This document shows, piece after piece, positions 33,409 through 42,138 of a stretch of 64,000 nucleotides of DNA. Positions within the stretch are counted from its first letter, which is position 1. Every line of letters starts with the position of its first letter. A model generated the notes under the pieces. It saw nothing but the letters and a program-made list of their open reading frames with translations, was not told where the DNA came from and did not search any database. This DNA is from DASPNM01 sp035626515 (GTDB lineage: Bacteria; Bacteroidota; Bacteroidia; Chitinophagales; Chitinophagaceae), in contig DASPNM010000026.1 of the NCBI GenBank assembly GCA_035626515.1, positions 1-64,000 of the forward strand, in the 5' to 3' direction. The position numbers and the translations under genes are program-made.

Positions 33409-33891
33409 ATGAACATTGCCTATCTTCTGTTGGGATCCAACGTCGGCGATCGCGCTGTTCAACTGCAGAAGGCGCGTGAGCTGCTGGAGCAAAACTGCGG
33501 AGAGCTGAGCCAGGCCTCTTCCGTATATGAAACCGCGCCGTGGGGAAAAAGCGACCAGCCGGAATTTTTGAACCAGGCCGTGGAGCTGCGCACTTCCCTC
33601 GCCGCCCGGCAGCTGATGCGACGGATTCTGAAGATCGAAAAGCTGATGGGTCGCAAACGCCGCGAAAAATTCGGTCCACGCGTGATCGATATCGATATCC
33701 TTCTTTTCAATGATGAGACGCACCGGTATGCGCTTCTCCAGCTGCCCCATCCGGAACTGCAAAACCGACGCTTCGCGCTCCTTCCGCTCGCTGATATCGC
33801 TGGCGACAAAATGCATCCCGTGCTGAAAAAGACGGTCCGCCAGTTGCTGGCCGAATGCAGCGACCCGCTTCCGGTAAAACCTTTGCCGTGA
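33409..33891 (+). CDS. folK: Hydroxymethyldihydropterin pyrophosphokinase
   Basis: FolK transfers pyrophosphate from ATP to 6-hydroxymethyl-7,8-dihydropterin in folate synthesis. The 160 residues show LLGSNVGDR, SSVYETAPWGKSDQPEFLNQ and the signature RVIDIDILLF with its two Mg-binding Asp. It is divergent from sppA and followed 69 nt later by a deoxynucleoside kinase. The gene is separate from folA/thyA at 18 kb, but serves the same pathway. Confidence 0.96.
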   Translation: MNIAYLLLGSNVGDRAVQLQKARELLEQNCGELSQASSVYETAPWGKSDQPEFLNQAVELRTSLAARQLMRRILKIEKLMGRKRREKFGPRVIDIDILLFNDETHRYALLQLPHPELQNRRFALLPLADIAGDKMHPVLKKTVRQLLAECSDPLPVKPLP

Positions 33892-33960
33892 TTTTTTTCC
33901 ACATGATTTTTCGCCGCCGGCAGCATTGCTTCCAATTGTGCTTACTTTGGCATTCCGACC

Positions 33961-34593
33961 ATGAAGTACCATTTCGTCACTATTGAAGGAAATATCGGCG
34001 CGGGAAAGACCACTCTGGCGCATCTCCTCTCCAAACATTTCAACGCCCGCCTGATCCTCGAGGAATTTGCAGATAACCCTTTCCTTCCGAAGTTTTATGA
34101 AAACCCCTCGCAGTATGCATTTCCGCTCGAGCTGTTCTTTATGGCCGAACGATACAAGCAACTAAAGGAGCTGCTGCAGCAAAAGGACATGTTCCAAACG
34201 CTTACGATTTCCGATTACCTGTTCACCAAGTGCCTGCTTTTTGCAAAAGTGAATCTCCCCGAGGACGAGTTTCGTCTTTACCAGAGGCTTTTCGAGATCA
34301 TTCATCAGCAGCTCGTTTCCCCCGACCTGCTCATTTACCTGCATGCCCCGGTGCACAAGCTGCAGGCCAACATCCGCAAAAGGAACAGGTCGTACGAACA
34401 AAAAATTCCGGATGAATATCTTTTCAACATCCAGGAAACCTACACGCATTACATCCGGCAGCACAACATCAAAACGCTGATCGTGGATGTGGGTGAGGCA
34501 GATTTTCTCGGCAACGAAGAACACCTGAAAACGATCATTGCCGCCCTGCACCAGGACTACTCCGAAGGCCAGCATTATTTAACACTACCCTAG
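33961..34593 (+). CDS. Deoxynucleoside kinase
   Basis: This 210-residue kinase phosphorylates deoxynucleosides for salvage. Landmarks are the P-loop GNIGAGKTT (10-18), LEEFADNPFL, the substrate-site motif MAERYKQ and the Arg-rich lid RKRNRSYEQ. It resembles the deoxyadenosine/deoxyguanosine kinase group, but the specificity cannot be fixed here. It lies between folK and an MFS gene that starts 4 nt after its stop. Confidence 0.93.
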   Translation: MKYHFVTIEGNIGAGKTTLAHLLSKHFNARLILEEFADNPFLPKFYENPSQYAFPLELFFMAERYKQLKELLQQKDMFQTLTISDYLFTKCLLFAKVNLPEDEFRLYQRLFEIIHQQLVSPDLLIYLHAPVHKLQANIRKRNRSYEQKIPDEYLFNIQETYTHYIRQHNIKTLIVDVGEADFLGNEEHLKTIIAALHQDYSEGQHYLTLP

Positions 34594-34597
34594 TCGC

Positions 34598-35839
34598 ATG
34601 ATGGAGGAAACCGCCAGCCGAAAATGGATGGTGATCAACCGCGAGTTTTCCTGGTACATTCTCACGAGGATCCTTTTCATCGGCGGTCTCCGCATGACGC
34701 CGGTGCTGCTGGGCTGGCGTTTGTATGAAGTCACGGGAAGCAAGCTTTCGCTGGGGATACTTGGGCTTTCGGAAGTGGTCCCTGCGATCCTTCTCGCGCT
34801 TCCGGCCGGAGTGAAGGTGGACAAAAGCAACAAGCACCGGCTGCTCACCGTATGCATCCTGTGCTATTTCTCTCTGATGCTCGGGTTCCTGCTCATCACC
34901 TCGGGCTGGTTTCAGCAAAATACCTCGGACAGGATCGTGGAGTGGTCGATCTACGGAGTGGTCTTCGGCACCGGTATCGTTCGCGCGTACAGCGGAGCTG
35001 CATTCAACTCTTTTCTCGCGCAACTCGTTCCTTCTACGGCACTTGTTCGTGCAGTTTCGGTCAACAGCATGGTCTGGCTGATTGCGGCAGTCGCCGGCCC
35101 CGCCCTCGCCGGCCTCCTTCTCGGATATACCAACGTGACTATCGCTTTTGCAGCCGTTTGCGTTTTCGTGCTTGCTTCTTTTATATTATTTCAAAGAATC
35201 GCACCCAAGCCTGTGAGCTGGCAGCCGGTAAGCAGCCGCACCTGGGACGCCGTAATGGAAGGACTGCGTTTTGTATTCCGGCAAAAAGCGCTGCTGGGGG
35301 CGATGACGCTCGACATGTTTGCGGTGCTTTTCGGCGGCGCCACCGCCCTTCTCCCCGTATTCGCCGCCGATATTCTGCACGTGGGCCCGCAGGGGCTCGG
35401 CTGGCTGGTTGCGGCCACCTACCTCGGAAATCTGGTTGCCATCGCCGCCCTCTCCGTGCGGCCGATGAAACGAAAGCAGGGAAAGAAACTTTTCTGGTCG
35501 GTAGGCGGTTTTGGAGCCTGTATCCTGGTCTTCGCGCTCTCGCAAAATTTCTGGCTGAGCTTCGCGGCCCTCTTCGCCAGCGGGCTTTTCGACGGGGTAA
35601 GCGTGATCATCCGCGGCACTATTGTGCAGCTCTTCGTCCCGGATGCAATGCGCGGCCGTGTTTCTTCAGTGAATTCGATGTTCATCAACTCTTCCAACGA
35701 GCTGGGCCAGTTTGAAAGCGGAGTGGCAGCCTCGCTAATGGGAACCGTGCCCTCCGTAATTTTCGGCGGCTGCATGACCCTGCTGGTGACCATCGTCACC
35801 TGGCTGAAGGCGCCGCTTTTACGTAAATTGGAATACTAA
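34598..35839 (+). CDS. MFS transporter, EntS-like (MFS_3) exporter
   Basis: This 413-residue protein has about twelve membrane segments. The C-terminal half shows VPDAMRGRVSSVNSMFINSS and ELGQFESGVAASLMG, the signature of the MFS_3 family that includes the enterobactin exporter EntS. It probably exports a small molecule; which one is unknown. It starts 4 nt after the deoxynucleoside kinase and is likely translationally coupled to it, although a functional link is not obvious. Confidence 0.9.
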   Translation: MMEETASRKWMVINREFSWYILTRILFIGGLRMTPVLLGWRLYEVTGSKLSLGILGLSEVVPAILLALPAGVKVDKSNKHRLLTVCILCYFSLMLGFLLITSGWFQQNTSDRIVEWSIYGVVFGTGIVRAYSGAAFNSFLAQLVPSTALVRAVSVNSMVWLIAAVAGPALAGLLLGYTNVTIAFAAVCVFVLASFILFQRIAPKPVSWQPVSSRTWDAVMEGLRFVFRQKALLGAMTLDMFAVLFGGATALLPVFAADILHVGPQGLGWLVAATYLGNLVAIAALSVRPMKRKQGKKLFWSVGGFGACILVFALSQNFWLSFAALFASGLFDGVSVIIRGTIVQLFVPDAMRGRVSSVNSMFINSSNELGQFESGVAASLMGTVPSVIFGGCMTLLVTIVTWLKAPLLRKLEY

Positions 35840-35852
35840 GCCTTCGGCAAAA

Positions 35853-35933
35853 ATGAAAATAATCCTCATCCTCATTGCCGCTCTCGTTCTGTATGGACTG
35901 ATCGTAACCTCCACTTCCAAAAAGCAGGATTAA
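35853..35933 (+). CDS. 26-residue single-helix membrane microprotein
   Basis: The ATG at 35853, 13 nt after the MFS stop, opens a frame for 26 residues: a hydrophobic stretch (IILILIAALVLYGLIV) followed by TSTSKKQD. This is a textbook single membrane helix with a short polar C-terminus, too good for chance in a GC-rich gap. It could be a subunit or regulator of the MFS transporter, or a free small membrane protein. Its stop overlaps that of the convergent YkgJ gene. Confidence 0.5.
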   Translation: MKIILILIAALVLYGLIVTSTSKKQD

Positions 35934-36424
35934 GAAGAAGCTGACTCCATCATGCGCTCGATGACGTAATAGCTGATTGGGCAAAAGCCCGTGTTCTTGA
36001 GCGTGATGGATTTGCGTTTCAGAAATACGTCCTCGTCGGTGTAAGGAAACCGACGGCAGTCCGATGGCCGCTGCTCATAAATGCGGCAACTGTTGTCGGC
36101 TTCCAGAAAAGGGCAGGGCAGGCTCTTCGCCACGAAATCGCCGTCCTCATCCACGCGAAGAAAACTTTCGATGAATTCACTTTCCCGCATTTTCAAATGA
36201 CGGCTGATCCTTTTGATATCCGGAGTTTTGAAACGCGGTGAGTATTGTTTGCAGCAGTTTGCGCATTGGAGGCAGTCAATTTTTTGAAACGCTTCCTCAT
36301 GCAATGCGGGCAACCCGGCCAGCATTTTGCTGCGCGTGGCCGTGTCGAGAAACCGCTTGTAATGCTTTTGACGCTCGCGCGAACGCTGCTGCCAGTTCCG
36401 CTCCGGAAATTCGGACCTCTTCAT
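35930..36424 (-). CDS. YkgJ-family cysteine cluster protein
   Basis: This 164-residue protein has the YkgJ/UPF0153 pattern: CLQCANCCKQY, then CPFLEADNSCRIYEQRPSDCRRFPY, the cysteines predicted to bind a metal or iron-sulfur cluster (formerly Fe-S oxidoreductase, putative zinc or iron binding). The start at 36424 (MKRSEFPERNW) is preferred; the longer frame to 36520 would overlap the gcvP promoter at 36488. Its function is not established. Confidence 0.88.
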   Translation of the reverse strand: MKRSEFPERNWQQRSRERQKHYKRFLDTATRSKMLAGLPALHEEAFQKIDCLQCANCCKQYSPRFKTPDIKRISRHLKMRESEFIESFLRVDEDGDFVAKSLPCPFLEADNSCRIYEQRPSDCRRFPYTDEDVFLKRKSITLKNTGFCPISYYVIERMMESASS

Positions 36425-36487
36425 CGTGCAAAGATCAACCGTTTCGACCGAATGGCAACCGGCAGGAATTTTCTGACCCCGAGCCCG

Positions 36488-36495
36488 TAACTTTG
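36488..36495 (+). promoter_or_regulatory. -7 promoter box of gcvP
   Basis: TAACTTTG, a perfect match, ends 39 nt before the gcvP ATG. This leader is too short for a glycine riboswitch. Confidence 0.6.
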
Positions 36496-36534
36496 CCCGC
36501 GAAAAAACAGCACGGCGCAACCGTCAAAAGCAGC

Positions 36535-39417
36535 ATGAATCTCTTCGAACAACAGCAGAAAGAATTTACTTCAAGACATATTGGTCCGGACCAGTCGGAA
36601 ACTTCCGAAATGCTCGGGATCATCGGCGTGAAGAGTATGGAGGAACTGATCGACAAGTCCGTTCCTCCTTCGATCCGGATGAACGACGAACTGAACCTGC
36701 CGCAGGCCATGGGCGAGCATGAATACCTTCGCCACATCAAAGATCTTTCGCTTCAGAACAAATTATTTACAAACTATATCGGTCAGGGTTATTACGACAC
36801 GATCACCCCTTCAGTGATCCTGCGAAATGTGTTTGAAAATCCCGGATGGTACACGCAGTATACTCCCTATCAGGCAGAGATCTCGCAGGGCCGCCTCGAA
36901 AGCCTGCTGAACTTTCAGACCATGGTGAGCGATCTCACCGCGCTTCCCATTGCCAATGCTTCGCTTCTCGATGAAGCTACCGCCGCCGCAGAAGCGATGA
37001 CCATGTTCTTCAACTGCCTGAACCGGCAGGAAGAGGTGGAACGGCCGCGGTTTTTCGTGGACAGGGAGATTTTTCCTCAAACCCGCGACGTGCTGCTCAC
37101 ACGCGCACGCCCCGTGGGTATCGAGCTGGTGGAAGGCGACTACCGCAGTGTGACCATTGACAAAAGCTTTTGCGGAGCAATCGTTCAATATCCGAATGAC
37201 AAAGGCTCAGTGGAAGACTACCGCGAATTCATCGCGGCAGTTCATGCGGCCGGTGGCTACGTGGCCATGGCGACCGACCTGCTTGCACTGACCTTGCTTA
37301 CCCCTCCGGGAGAACTCGGTGCGGACTGCGCAGTGGGATCCGCGCAGCGATTCGGAGTGCCGTTGGGGTACGGCGGGCCGCACGCAGCATTTTTCGCCGC
37401 GCGCGACGAGTTCAAGAGAAACATCCCGGGTCGGATCATAGGCGTAAGCGTGGACGCGCAAGGCAGCCGCGCTCTGCGTATGGCGCTTCAAACGCGTGAG
37501 CAGCACATTAAGCGCGAGAAAGCCACTTCCAATATCTGCACTGCGCAGGCGCTGCTGGCAAACATGGCCGCAATGTACGCGGTCTACCATGGACCAAAAG
37601 GATTGAAACATATCGCCACCCGCGTATCCCAACTTGCGGGAGTGGTTGCGACCGCGCTGGAGCAGCGTGGTTTTGTATTGCACTCGAAACGTTTTTTCGA
37701 TACGATCGTGGTGCGTACCCCAGGCCGCGATACGATTCGTGCCAAGGCGGAGCGACAGATGATCAATCTCCGTTACATTGGGGACGACCTGATCGGCGTT
37801 TCGGTGGACGAGACCACAACACCCGGCGATCTGTTTGACCTCATCAACTGTTTTGAGAACGATCGCGACCCGGTGGCATTCGAAATTCCGGATGAAGCCG
37901 ACCTCTGGAATATTCCCACCCACCTCCGACGCAGTTCGCCTTACCTCACGCATCCAGTATTCAATACGCACCACAGTGAAACGCAGATGATGCGCTACCT
38001 CAAGCAGCTCGAGAACAAGGATCTTGCGCTGGACACCTCGATGATTTCCCTCGGAAGCTGCACGATGAAGCTGAACGCAGCGAGCGAAATGATGCCGCTG
38101 AGCTGGGCCCACTGGAGCCGCATGCATCCCTTTGCCCCTGCGGAGCAGGCTATGGGATACCAGGCCGTGGTGCGTGAGCTAAGCGATTACCTCTGCGAGA
38201 TCACGGGACTGCAGGCGTGCAGCCTGCAACCGAACAGCGGCGCGCAGGGAGAGTATGCCGGTCTGCTTACCGTTCGCTCCTGGCACGAAAGCCGCGGAGA
38301 AGGCAAGCGCAACGTGATGCTGATCCCGATATCGGCTCACGGTACCAACCCGGCCTCGGCCGTCATGGCGGGAATGAAAGTGGTGGTAGTGAAAGCGCTG
38401 GAGAACGGATACATTGATGTCGAAGACCTGAAAGCAAAGGCGGCGGCGTATCGCGACCAGCTTGCGGGTATCATGATCACCTACCCGAGCACCTACGGAG
38501 TGTACGAAGAAACCGTTCGCGAGATCACCGACATCGTGCATGAACACGGCGGACTCGTGTACATGGACGGAGCGAATATGAACGCCCAGGTGGGTCTGAC
38601 TGCGCCGGGGCTGATCGGTGCAGACGTCTGCCATCTCAACCTCCACAAGACTTTTTCAATTCCGCACGGCGGAGGCGGACCGGGAATGGGCCCCATCTGC
38701 GTGCGTGATTTCCTGGCACCGCATTTACCCGGGCACCTGTTCACCGATGGAAAACCGGCAACAAACGCCGTTTCGGCAGCGCCGTACGGGTCGGCGAGTA
38801 TCCTCCTCATCAGCTACGGATATATCCGTCTGCTCGGACGGGATGGCGTGAAACGCGCTACCGAGTACGCGATTCTCAACGCCAACTATATGCGTGCGCG
38901 CCTGCAGGGGAAATTCGATATCCTTTACACGAATCACCATGGGGCCTGCGCGCACGAATTCATCGTCGACCTTCGCCCTTTCCGCAGAACCGCCGACATC
39001 GAAGCGGAAGATGTGGCCAAGCGCCTCATAGATTACGGCTTCCATGCGCCCACGATGAGCTTCCCGGTTCCCGGAACCATTATGATCGAACCCACAGAAA
39101 GCGAAGACAAGGCGGAGCTCGACCGTTTTTGCGACGCATTGCTTTCGATCCGCGAAGAGATTGCCGCTATTGAGGAGGGACGCGCCGACAGGAAGGATAA
39201 CCCACTGAAAAACGCGCCCCATACCCAGCTTGAGGCGACGGCGGACAACTGGAAACATCCTTATTCCCGGCGGGAGGCTGTCTTCCCGCTGCATTATGTG
39301 GCCGTGAATAAATTTTGGCCCGCTGTTGGAAGGGTGAATAATACCTACGGCGACCGCAACCTGGTTTGCGTCTGCGAACCCGTGGAAAGCTACGCCGACG
39401 CGCCGCTCTCGTCCTGA
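36535..39417 (+). CDS. gcvP: Glycine dehydrogenase (decarboxylating), P-protein, single-chain form
   Basis: GcvP is the PLP-dependent P-protein of the glycine cleavage system: it decarboxylates glycine and passes the aminomethyl group to the lipoyl arm of GcvH. The 960 residues contain both halves that are separate genes in other bacteria; the PLP lysine is in NLHKTFSIPHGGGGPGMGP. The start at 36535 (MNLFEQQQKEFTSRHIGP) is set by the homologues and by the promoter; the open frame runs 99 codons further upstream. gcvT and gcvH are not in this window. Confidence 0.97.
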   Translation: MNLFEQQQKEFTSRHIGPDQSETSEMLGIIGVKSMEELIDKSVPPSIRMNDELNLPQAMGEHEYLRHIKDLSLQNKLFTNYIGQGYYDTITPSVILRNVFENPGWYTQYTPYQAEISQGRLESLLNFQTMVSDLTALPIANASLLDEATAAAEAMTMFFNCLNRQEEVERPRFFVDREIFPQTRDVLLTRARPVGIELVEGDYRSVTIDKSFCGAIVQYPNDKGSVEDYREFIAAVHAAGGYVAMATDLLALTLLTPPGELGADCAVGSAQRFGVPLGYGGPHAAFFAARDEFKRNIPGRIIGVSVDAQGSRALRMALQTREQHIKREKATSNICTAQALLANMAAMYAVYHGPKGLKHIATRVSQLAGVVATALEQRGFVLHSKRFFDTIVVRTPGRDTIRAKAERQMINLRYIGDDLIGVSVDETTTPGDLFDLINCFENDRDPVAFEIPDEADLWNIPTHLRRSSPYLTHPVFNTHHSETQMMRYLKQLENKDLALDTSMISLGSCTMKLNAASEMMPLSWAHWSRMHPFAPAEQAMGYQAVVRELSDYLCEITGLQACSLQPNSGAQGEYAGLLTVRSWHESRGEGKRNVMLIPISAHGTNPASAVMAGMKVVVVKALENGYIDVEDLKAKAAAYRDQLAGIMITYPSTYGVYEETVREITDIVHEHGGLVYMDGANMNAQVGLTAPGLIGADVCHLNLHKTFSIPHGGGGPGMGPICVRDFLAPHLPGHLFTDGKPATNAVSAAPYGSASILLISYGYIRLLGRDGVKRATEYAILNANYMRARLQGKFDILYTNHHGACAHEFIVDLRPFRRTADIEAEDVAKRLIDYGFHAPTMSFPVPGTIMIEPTESEDKAELDRFCDALLSIREEIAAIEEGRADRKDNPLKNAPHTQLEATADNWKHPYSRREAVFPLHYVAVNKFWPAVGRVNNTYGDRNLVCVCEPVESYADAPLSS

Positions 39418-39452
39418 TAACAACTTCCTTTTACAATTCATCTCAAATCATA

Positions 39453-39471
39453 ATGCCATCTGCAATGGCAT
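39453..39471. terminator. Weak hairpin after gcvP
   Basis: ATGCCAT and ATGGCAT form a 7-bp stem with a 5-nt loop 36 nt after the gcvP stop. No U-run follows, so termination is doubtful. Confidence 0.25.
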
Positions 39472-39504
39472 AATAGTTGGATTTTGTCATATAAATCCGG
39501 AACG

Positions 39505-39675
39505 ATGAAAATTTCTACAATTCTGTTCCTGCTCTTTTTTAACCTCCTGGTAATAGGGAGCTGCCGGATGGCAGAATCAGGTTACATGGCGGGACTTTGG
39601 TGGAGCTCGTTCGCGGGCCTGGCCCTCGTGGTGTTCCTGGTCTTTGCTTTCCGGAACAGAACAGGGATATGGTAA
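39505..39675 (+). CDS. Small lipoprotein-like membrane protein
   Basis: This 56-residue protein has a lipobox-like LLVIGSC at about residues 14-20, then a short loop and a second hydrophobic helix (FAGLALVVFLVFAF), ending RNRTGIW. Either the Cys is lipidated and a helix follows, or there are two membrane helices. The ATG at 39505 is chosen over one seven codons earlier because it begins directly with the basic MKIS. I recognise no family. Confidence 0.6.
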   Translation: MKISTILFLLFFNLLVIGSCRMAESGYMAGLWWSSFAGLALVVFLVFAFRNRTGIW

Positions 39676-39707
39676 GGGAAAAAAATTGCTCAACTCAATC
39701 TGAGATC

Positions 39708-40208
39708 ATGAACAATCCTCAAGAAAATAAAAACGGTAAACACGAACGGGATCTCCCCGATTCACCGGATGATGTTCGTCACCTGCAACCCGACGAAGGT
39801 GTGTTCGAGATGCCCGATGTAAAGGACATTCCCGGGCAGGAACATGTGCGCCCGATGCCGCTCGGTGAACTTGCCGACACGACGATCTCATCAGCCGATG
39901 AAGAAGGGAAGGGACTGTTCGGAGAACAGGAACCCATCGATCCCGAGACCGACGTAACGCCCGAAGAACGGGAATTGCTCCGGCAGACCAGCGTTTCAAT
40001 GGCAACGCCGGACGATGTGCAGCTGCAGCGGGCGCAGCTTGATAAAAAAGATGATGACGGGGAGCCATTGAACGAAAAGATAGATCAGAGCGGAAGGGAC
40101 CTGGACGTTCCCGGCACGGACGAGGACGACAGCACCGAAGACGATGAAGAGAACAGCCAGTATAGCCTGAACGACGATAAGGAAGACCCGATTACCACCC
40201 GGCAATGA
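39708..40208 (+). CDS. Acidic, intrinsically disordered protein of unknown function
   Basis: This 166-residue protein has no hydrophobic core: it is rich in Asp, Glu, Pro, Gln and Ser (LPDSPDDVRHLQPDEG, VPGTDEDDSTEDDEENS). There is no signal peptide. The start at 39708 (MNNPQENKN) avoids overlap with the preceding small gene; an alternative start at 39669 would overlap its stop. Codon use is like its neighbours, and the frame is uninterrupted, which supports a real gene. It may be a flexible scaffold or stress protein; that is a guess. Confidence 0.7.
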   Translation: MNNPQENKNGKHERDLPDSPDDVRHLQPDEGVFEMPDVKDIPGQEHVRPMPLGELADTTISSADEEGKGLFGEQEPIDPETDVTPEERELLRQTSVSMATPDDVQLQRAQLDKKDDDGEPLNEKIDQSGRDLDVPGTDEDDSTEDDEENSQYSLNDDKEDPITTRQ

Positions 40209-40290
40209 ACGTCGTTTTTGGAATAATATAACACCGTCGTCGCCACCGCCGGAGGCGCGAAGCGCGTTAGAGTAACAAGGAACGTGGCCT

Positions 40291-41244
40291 ATGAACTGGG
40301 TGGACTTTTTTCTGGTATTGGTGATTCTTCTTTCCGTACTGATCGGGTGGCGACGGGGATTCATCCGCGGCTTCCTCGACCTCGTTACCTGGGGTGGTAC
40401 GCTGGTGCTTGCATACGTTTTTTACCCGTACACCGCCGAATTCATTCGCCGGGTTGTCAACCTGAACGTCTGGCTTCTGCCCGTGGCTTTTCTCCTGACC
40501 GCGCTGGTGGCACGCGTGCTCTTCAGCGTTGTGGAACGCGTGCTGTTGCGCACGATACCCGAACGCGTAAACCAGAACCGTGTCAACCGCGCATTCGGTA
40601 TTATTCCCGGAGCGATCAACGGTTGGGTGTACGCCGTTATTCTTTCCGCAATCCTGCTCGCGCTTCCTCTTAAAAAAGAGATTACGCTGGAAACGCGCGA
40701 CAGCCAGCTTGCGGGCAAGCTCGCGATGCAATCAGAATGGGCGAACGAGAAGCTCGCTCCTGTATTCGACGATGCCATCCGGCAGACGATCAACAGCCTT
40801 ACCGTTCAGCCGAGTTCGGAGGAAACAGTAACGCTGAATTTCAAATTCGGCAAAGCGCAACCGCGCCCCGACCTGGAAGCGCGCATGCTGGAAATGGTGA
40901 ACTACGAACGGAAGCGGTACGGTCTGCCTGCGCTGAAACCCGACCCGGAGATGACCGGGGTAGCCCGCGCTCATTCACGCGACATGTTTGAAAAAGGATA
41001 TTTCGCGCACGTGAACCTGGAAGGACAGGACCCCTTCGACCGGATGAAGGCTGCCAACGTCAGATTCCGCGCCGCGGGGGAAAACCTTGCACTCGCGCAA
41101 ACCCTGGAGATTGCGCACAAGAACCTTATGAACTCGCCGGGTCACCGGGCTAACATCCTGAACCCCGCATACGGGCGTCTCGGGATCGGTGTGCTGGACG
41201 GTGGTTTCTACGGACTCATGATCAGCCAGGAGTTCCGCAACTGA
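40291..41244 (+). CDS. CvpA-family membrane domain fused to a CAP/SCP domain
   Basis: This 317-residue protein joins two families. Residues 1-130 are a CvpA-type membrane domain with four helices (DFFLVLVILLSVLIGWRRGF, LVLAYVFY, LLPVAFLLTALVARV, GWVYAVILSAILLAL). A linker of ~55 residues follows. Residues ~190-317 are a CAP/SCP (PR-1-like, YkwD-type) domain: MVNYERKRYGLPAL, ARAHSRDMFEKGYFAHVN, FRAAGENLALA, SPGHRANILNPAYGRLGIG. The CAP domain should be extracytoplasmic. CvpA supports envelope functions in other bacteria; CAP domains here may bind lipid or wall material. Confidence 0.9.
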   Translation: MNWVDFFLVLVILLSVLIGWRRGFIRGFLDLVTWGGTLVLAYVFYPYTAEFIRRVVNLNVWLLPVAFLLTALVARVLFSVVERVLLRTIPERVNQNRVNRAFGIIPGAINGWVYAVILSAILLALPLKKEITLETRDSQLAGKLAMQSEWANEKLAPVFDDAIRQTINSLTVQPSSEETVTLNFKFGKAQPRPDLEARMLEMVNYERKRYGLPALKPDPEMTGVARAHSRDMFEKGYFAHVNLEGQDPFDRMKAANVRFRAAGENLALAQTLEIAHKNLMNSPGHRANILNPAYGRLGIGVLDGGFYGLMISQEFRN

Positions 41245-41285
41245 GCCGGGCAATTCATACCTTTAGTTTTCTTAATTGATTTTTC

Positions 41286-42137
41286 ATGGACCAGCGAATC
41301 ATTGACCTGTACGATGAGTACACGCATGCTCCCCTCTCCCGCCATGAATTCCTCAAACGGCTGGCACTGCTAGCCGGCGGCACAGCAGCTGCGATGAGCC
41401 TGTTGCCCATGCTGGAGGTGAATTACGCCCACGCAGCACAAACGGGCACGGATGATCTGCACATCGAAGGAGTTAGTTACGCGGGTGTAAACGGCGATAT
41501 GCAGGCCTACCTCGCGCGCCCGAAAAAAGAAAAGAAGTACGCGGCCATAGTGGTGATTCATGAAAACCGCGGACTGAACCCGCACATACAGGACGTGACA
41601 CGCCGGGCCGCGCGCGCGGGTTACCTTGCCATTGCACCGAATGCCCTTTCCCCGCTCGGAGGGACGCCCGCCAGTGAAGACGAAGCCCGCACCAAATTCC
41701 AGGAGCTAAAGCCCGAAGAAAGCCTGCAAAATTTTGTTCGGGTGTTCGATTACCTCGGCTCGCGCAAAGATTGCAACGGCAGCTACGGTTGTGTCGGCTT
41801 CTGCTGGGGCGGAGCGATGGCGAATAACCTGGCGGTAAATGTTGCTTCACTCAAAGCTGCTGTTGCATTTTACGGAAGGCAGCCGAAACCGGAAGATGTT
41901 GCAAGAATCCGCGCTGCGATGCAGCTGCATTACGCGGCCCTGGACCAGCGCATCAACGAAGGCATTCCCGCTTACGAGGAAGCGCTCAAAAAAGCCGGCG
42001 TCCGCTATGAGCTTTACATGTATGAAGGAGTGAATCACGCGTTTCACAACGATACGGCCCCCACGCGCTACAACGAAGCGGCTGCAAAGCTCGCCTGGCA
42101 ACGCACAATCGCTTTTTTCGACGAGCACCTGAAGTAA
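41286..42137 (+). CDS. Dienelactone hydrolase-family protein with Tat-like N-terminus
   Basis: This 283-residue alpha/beta hydrolase has the nucleophilic Cys in GFCWGGAMA, and the His of the triad in GVNHAFHND. IVVIHENRGLNPHIQDVTRR is the family oxyanion/entry region. The N-terminus has SRHEFLKRLALLAGGTAAAM followed by a hydrophobic stretch and AHA, the shape of a Tat signal, but with RH where twin arginine is expected. The protein is therefore probably exported or membrane-anchored, by a route I cannot assign. The natural substrate is unknown. A J-domain gene begins 1 nt after the stop. Confidence 0.9.
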   Translation: MDQRIIDLYDEYTHAPLSRHEFLKRLALLAGGTAAAMSLLPMLEVNYAHAAQTGTDDLHIEGVSYAGVNGDMQAYLARPKKEKKYAAIVVIHENRGLNPHIQDVTRRAARAGYLAIAPNALSPLGGTPASEDEARTKFQELKPEESLQNFVRVFDYLGSRKDCNGSYGCVGFCWGGAMANNLAVNVASLKAAVAFYGRQPKPEDVARIRAAMQLHYAALDQRINEGIPAYEEALKKAGVRYELYMYEGVNHAFHNDTAPTRYNEAAAKLAWQRTIAFFDEHLK

Positions 42138-42138
42138 T

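Noticed and set aside
36496..36534. Glycine riboswitch before gcvP
   Set aside because: The leader between the -7 box and the ATG is only 39 nt, too short for either aptamer.
36238..36534. 99-codon N-terminal extension of GcvP
   Set aside because: It would overlap the YkgJ gene and the gcvP promoter; the family starts at MNLFEQQQKEF.
37207..38127. 306-codon minus-strand open frame
   Set aside because: Antisense to gcvP; no recognisable domain.
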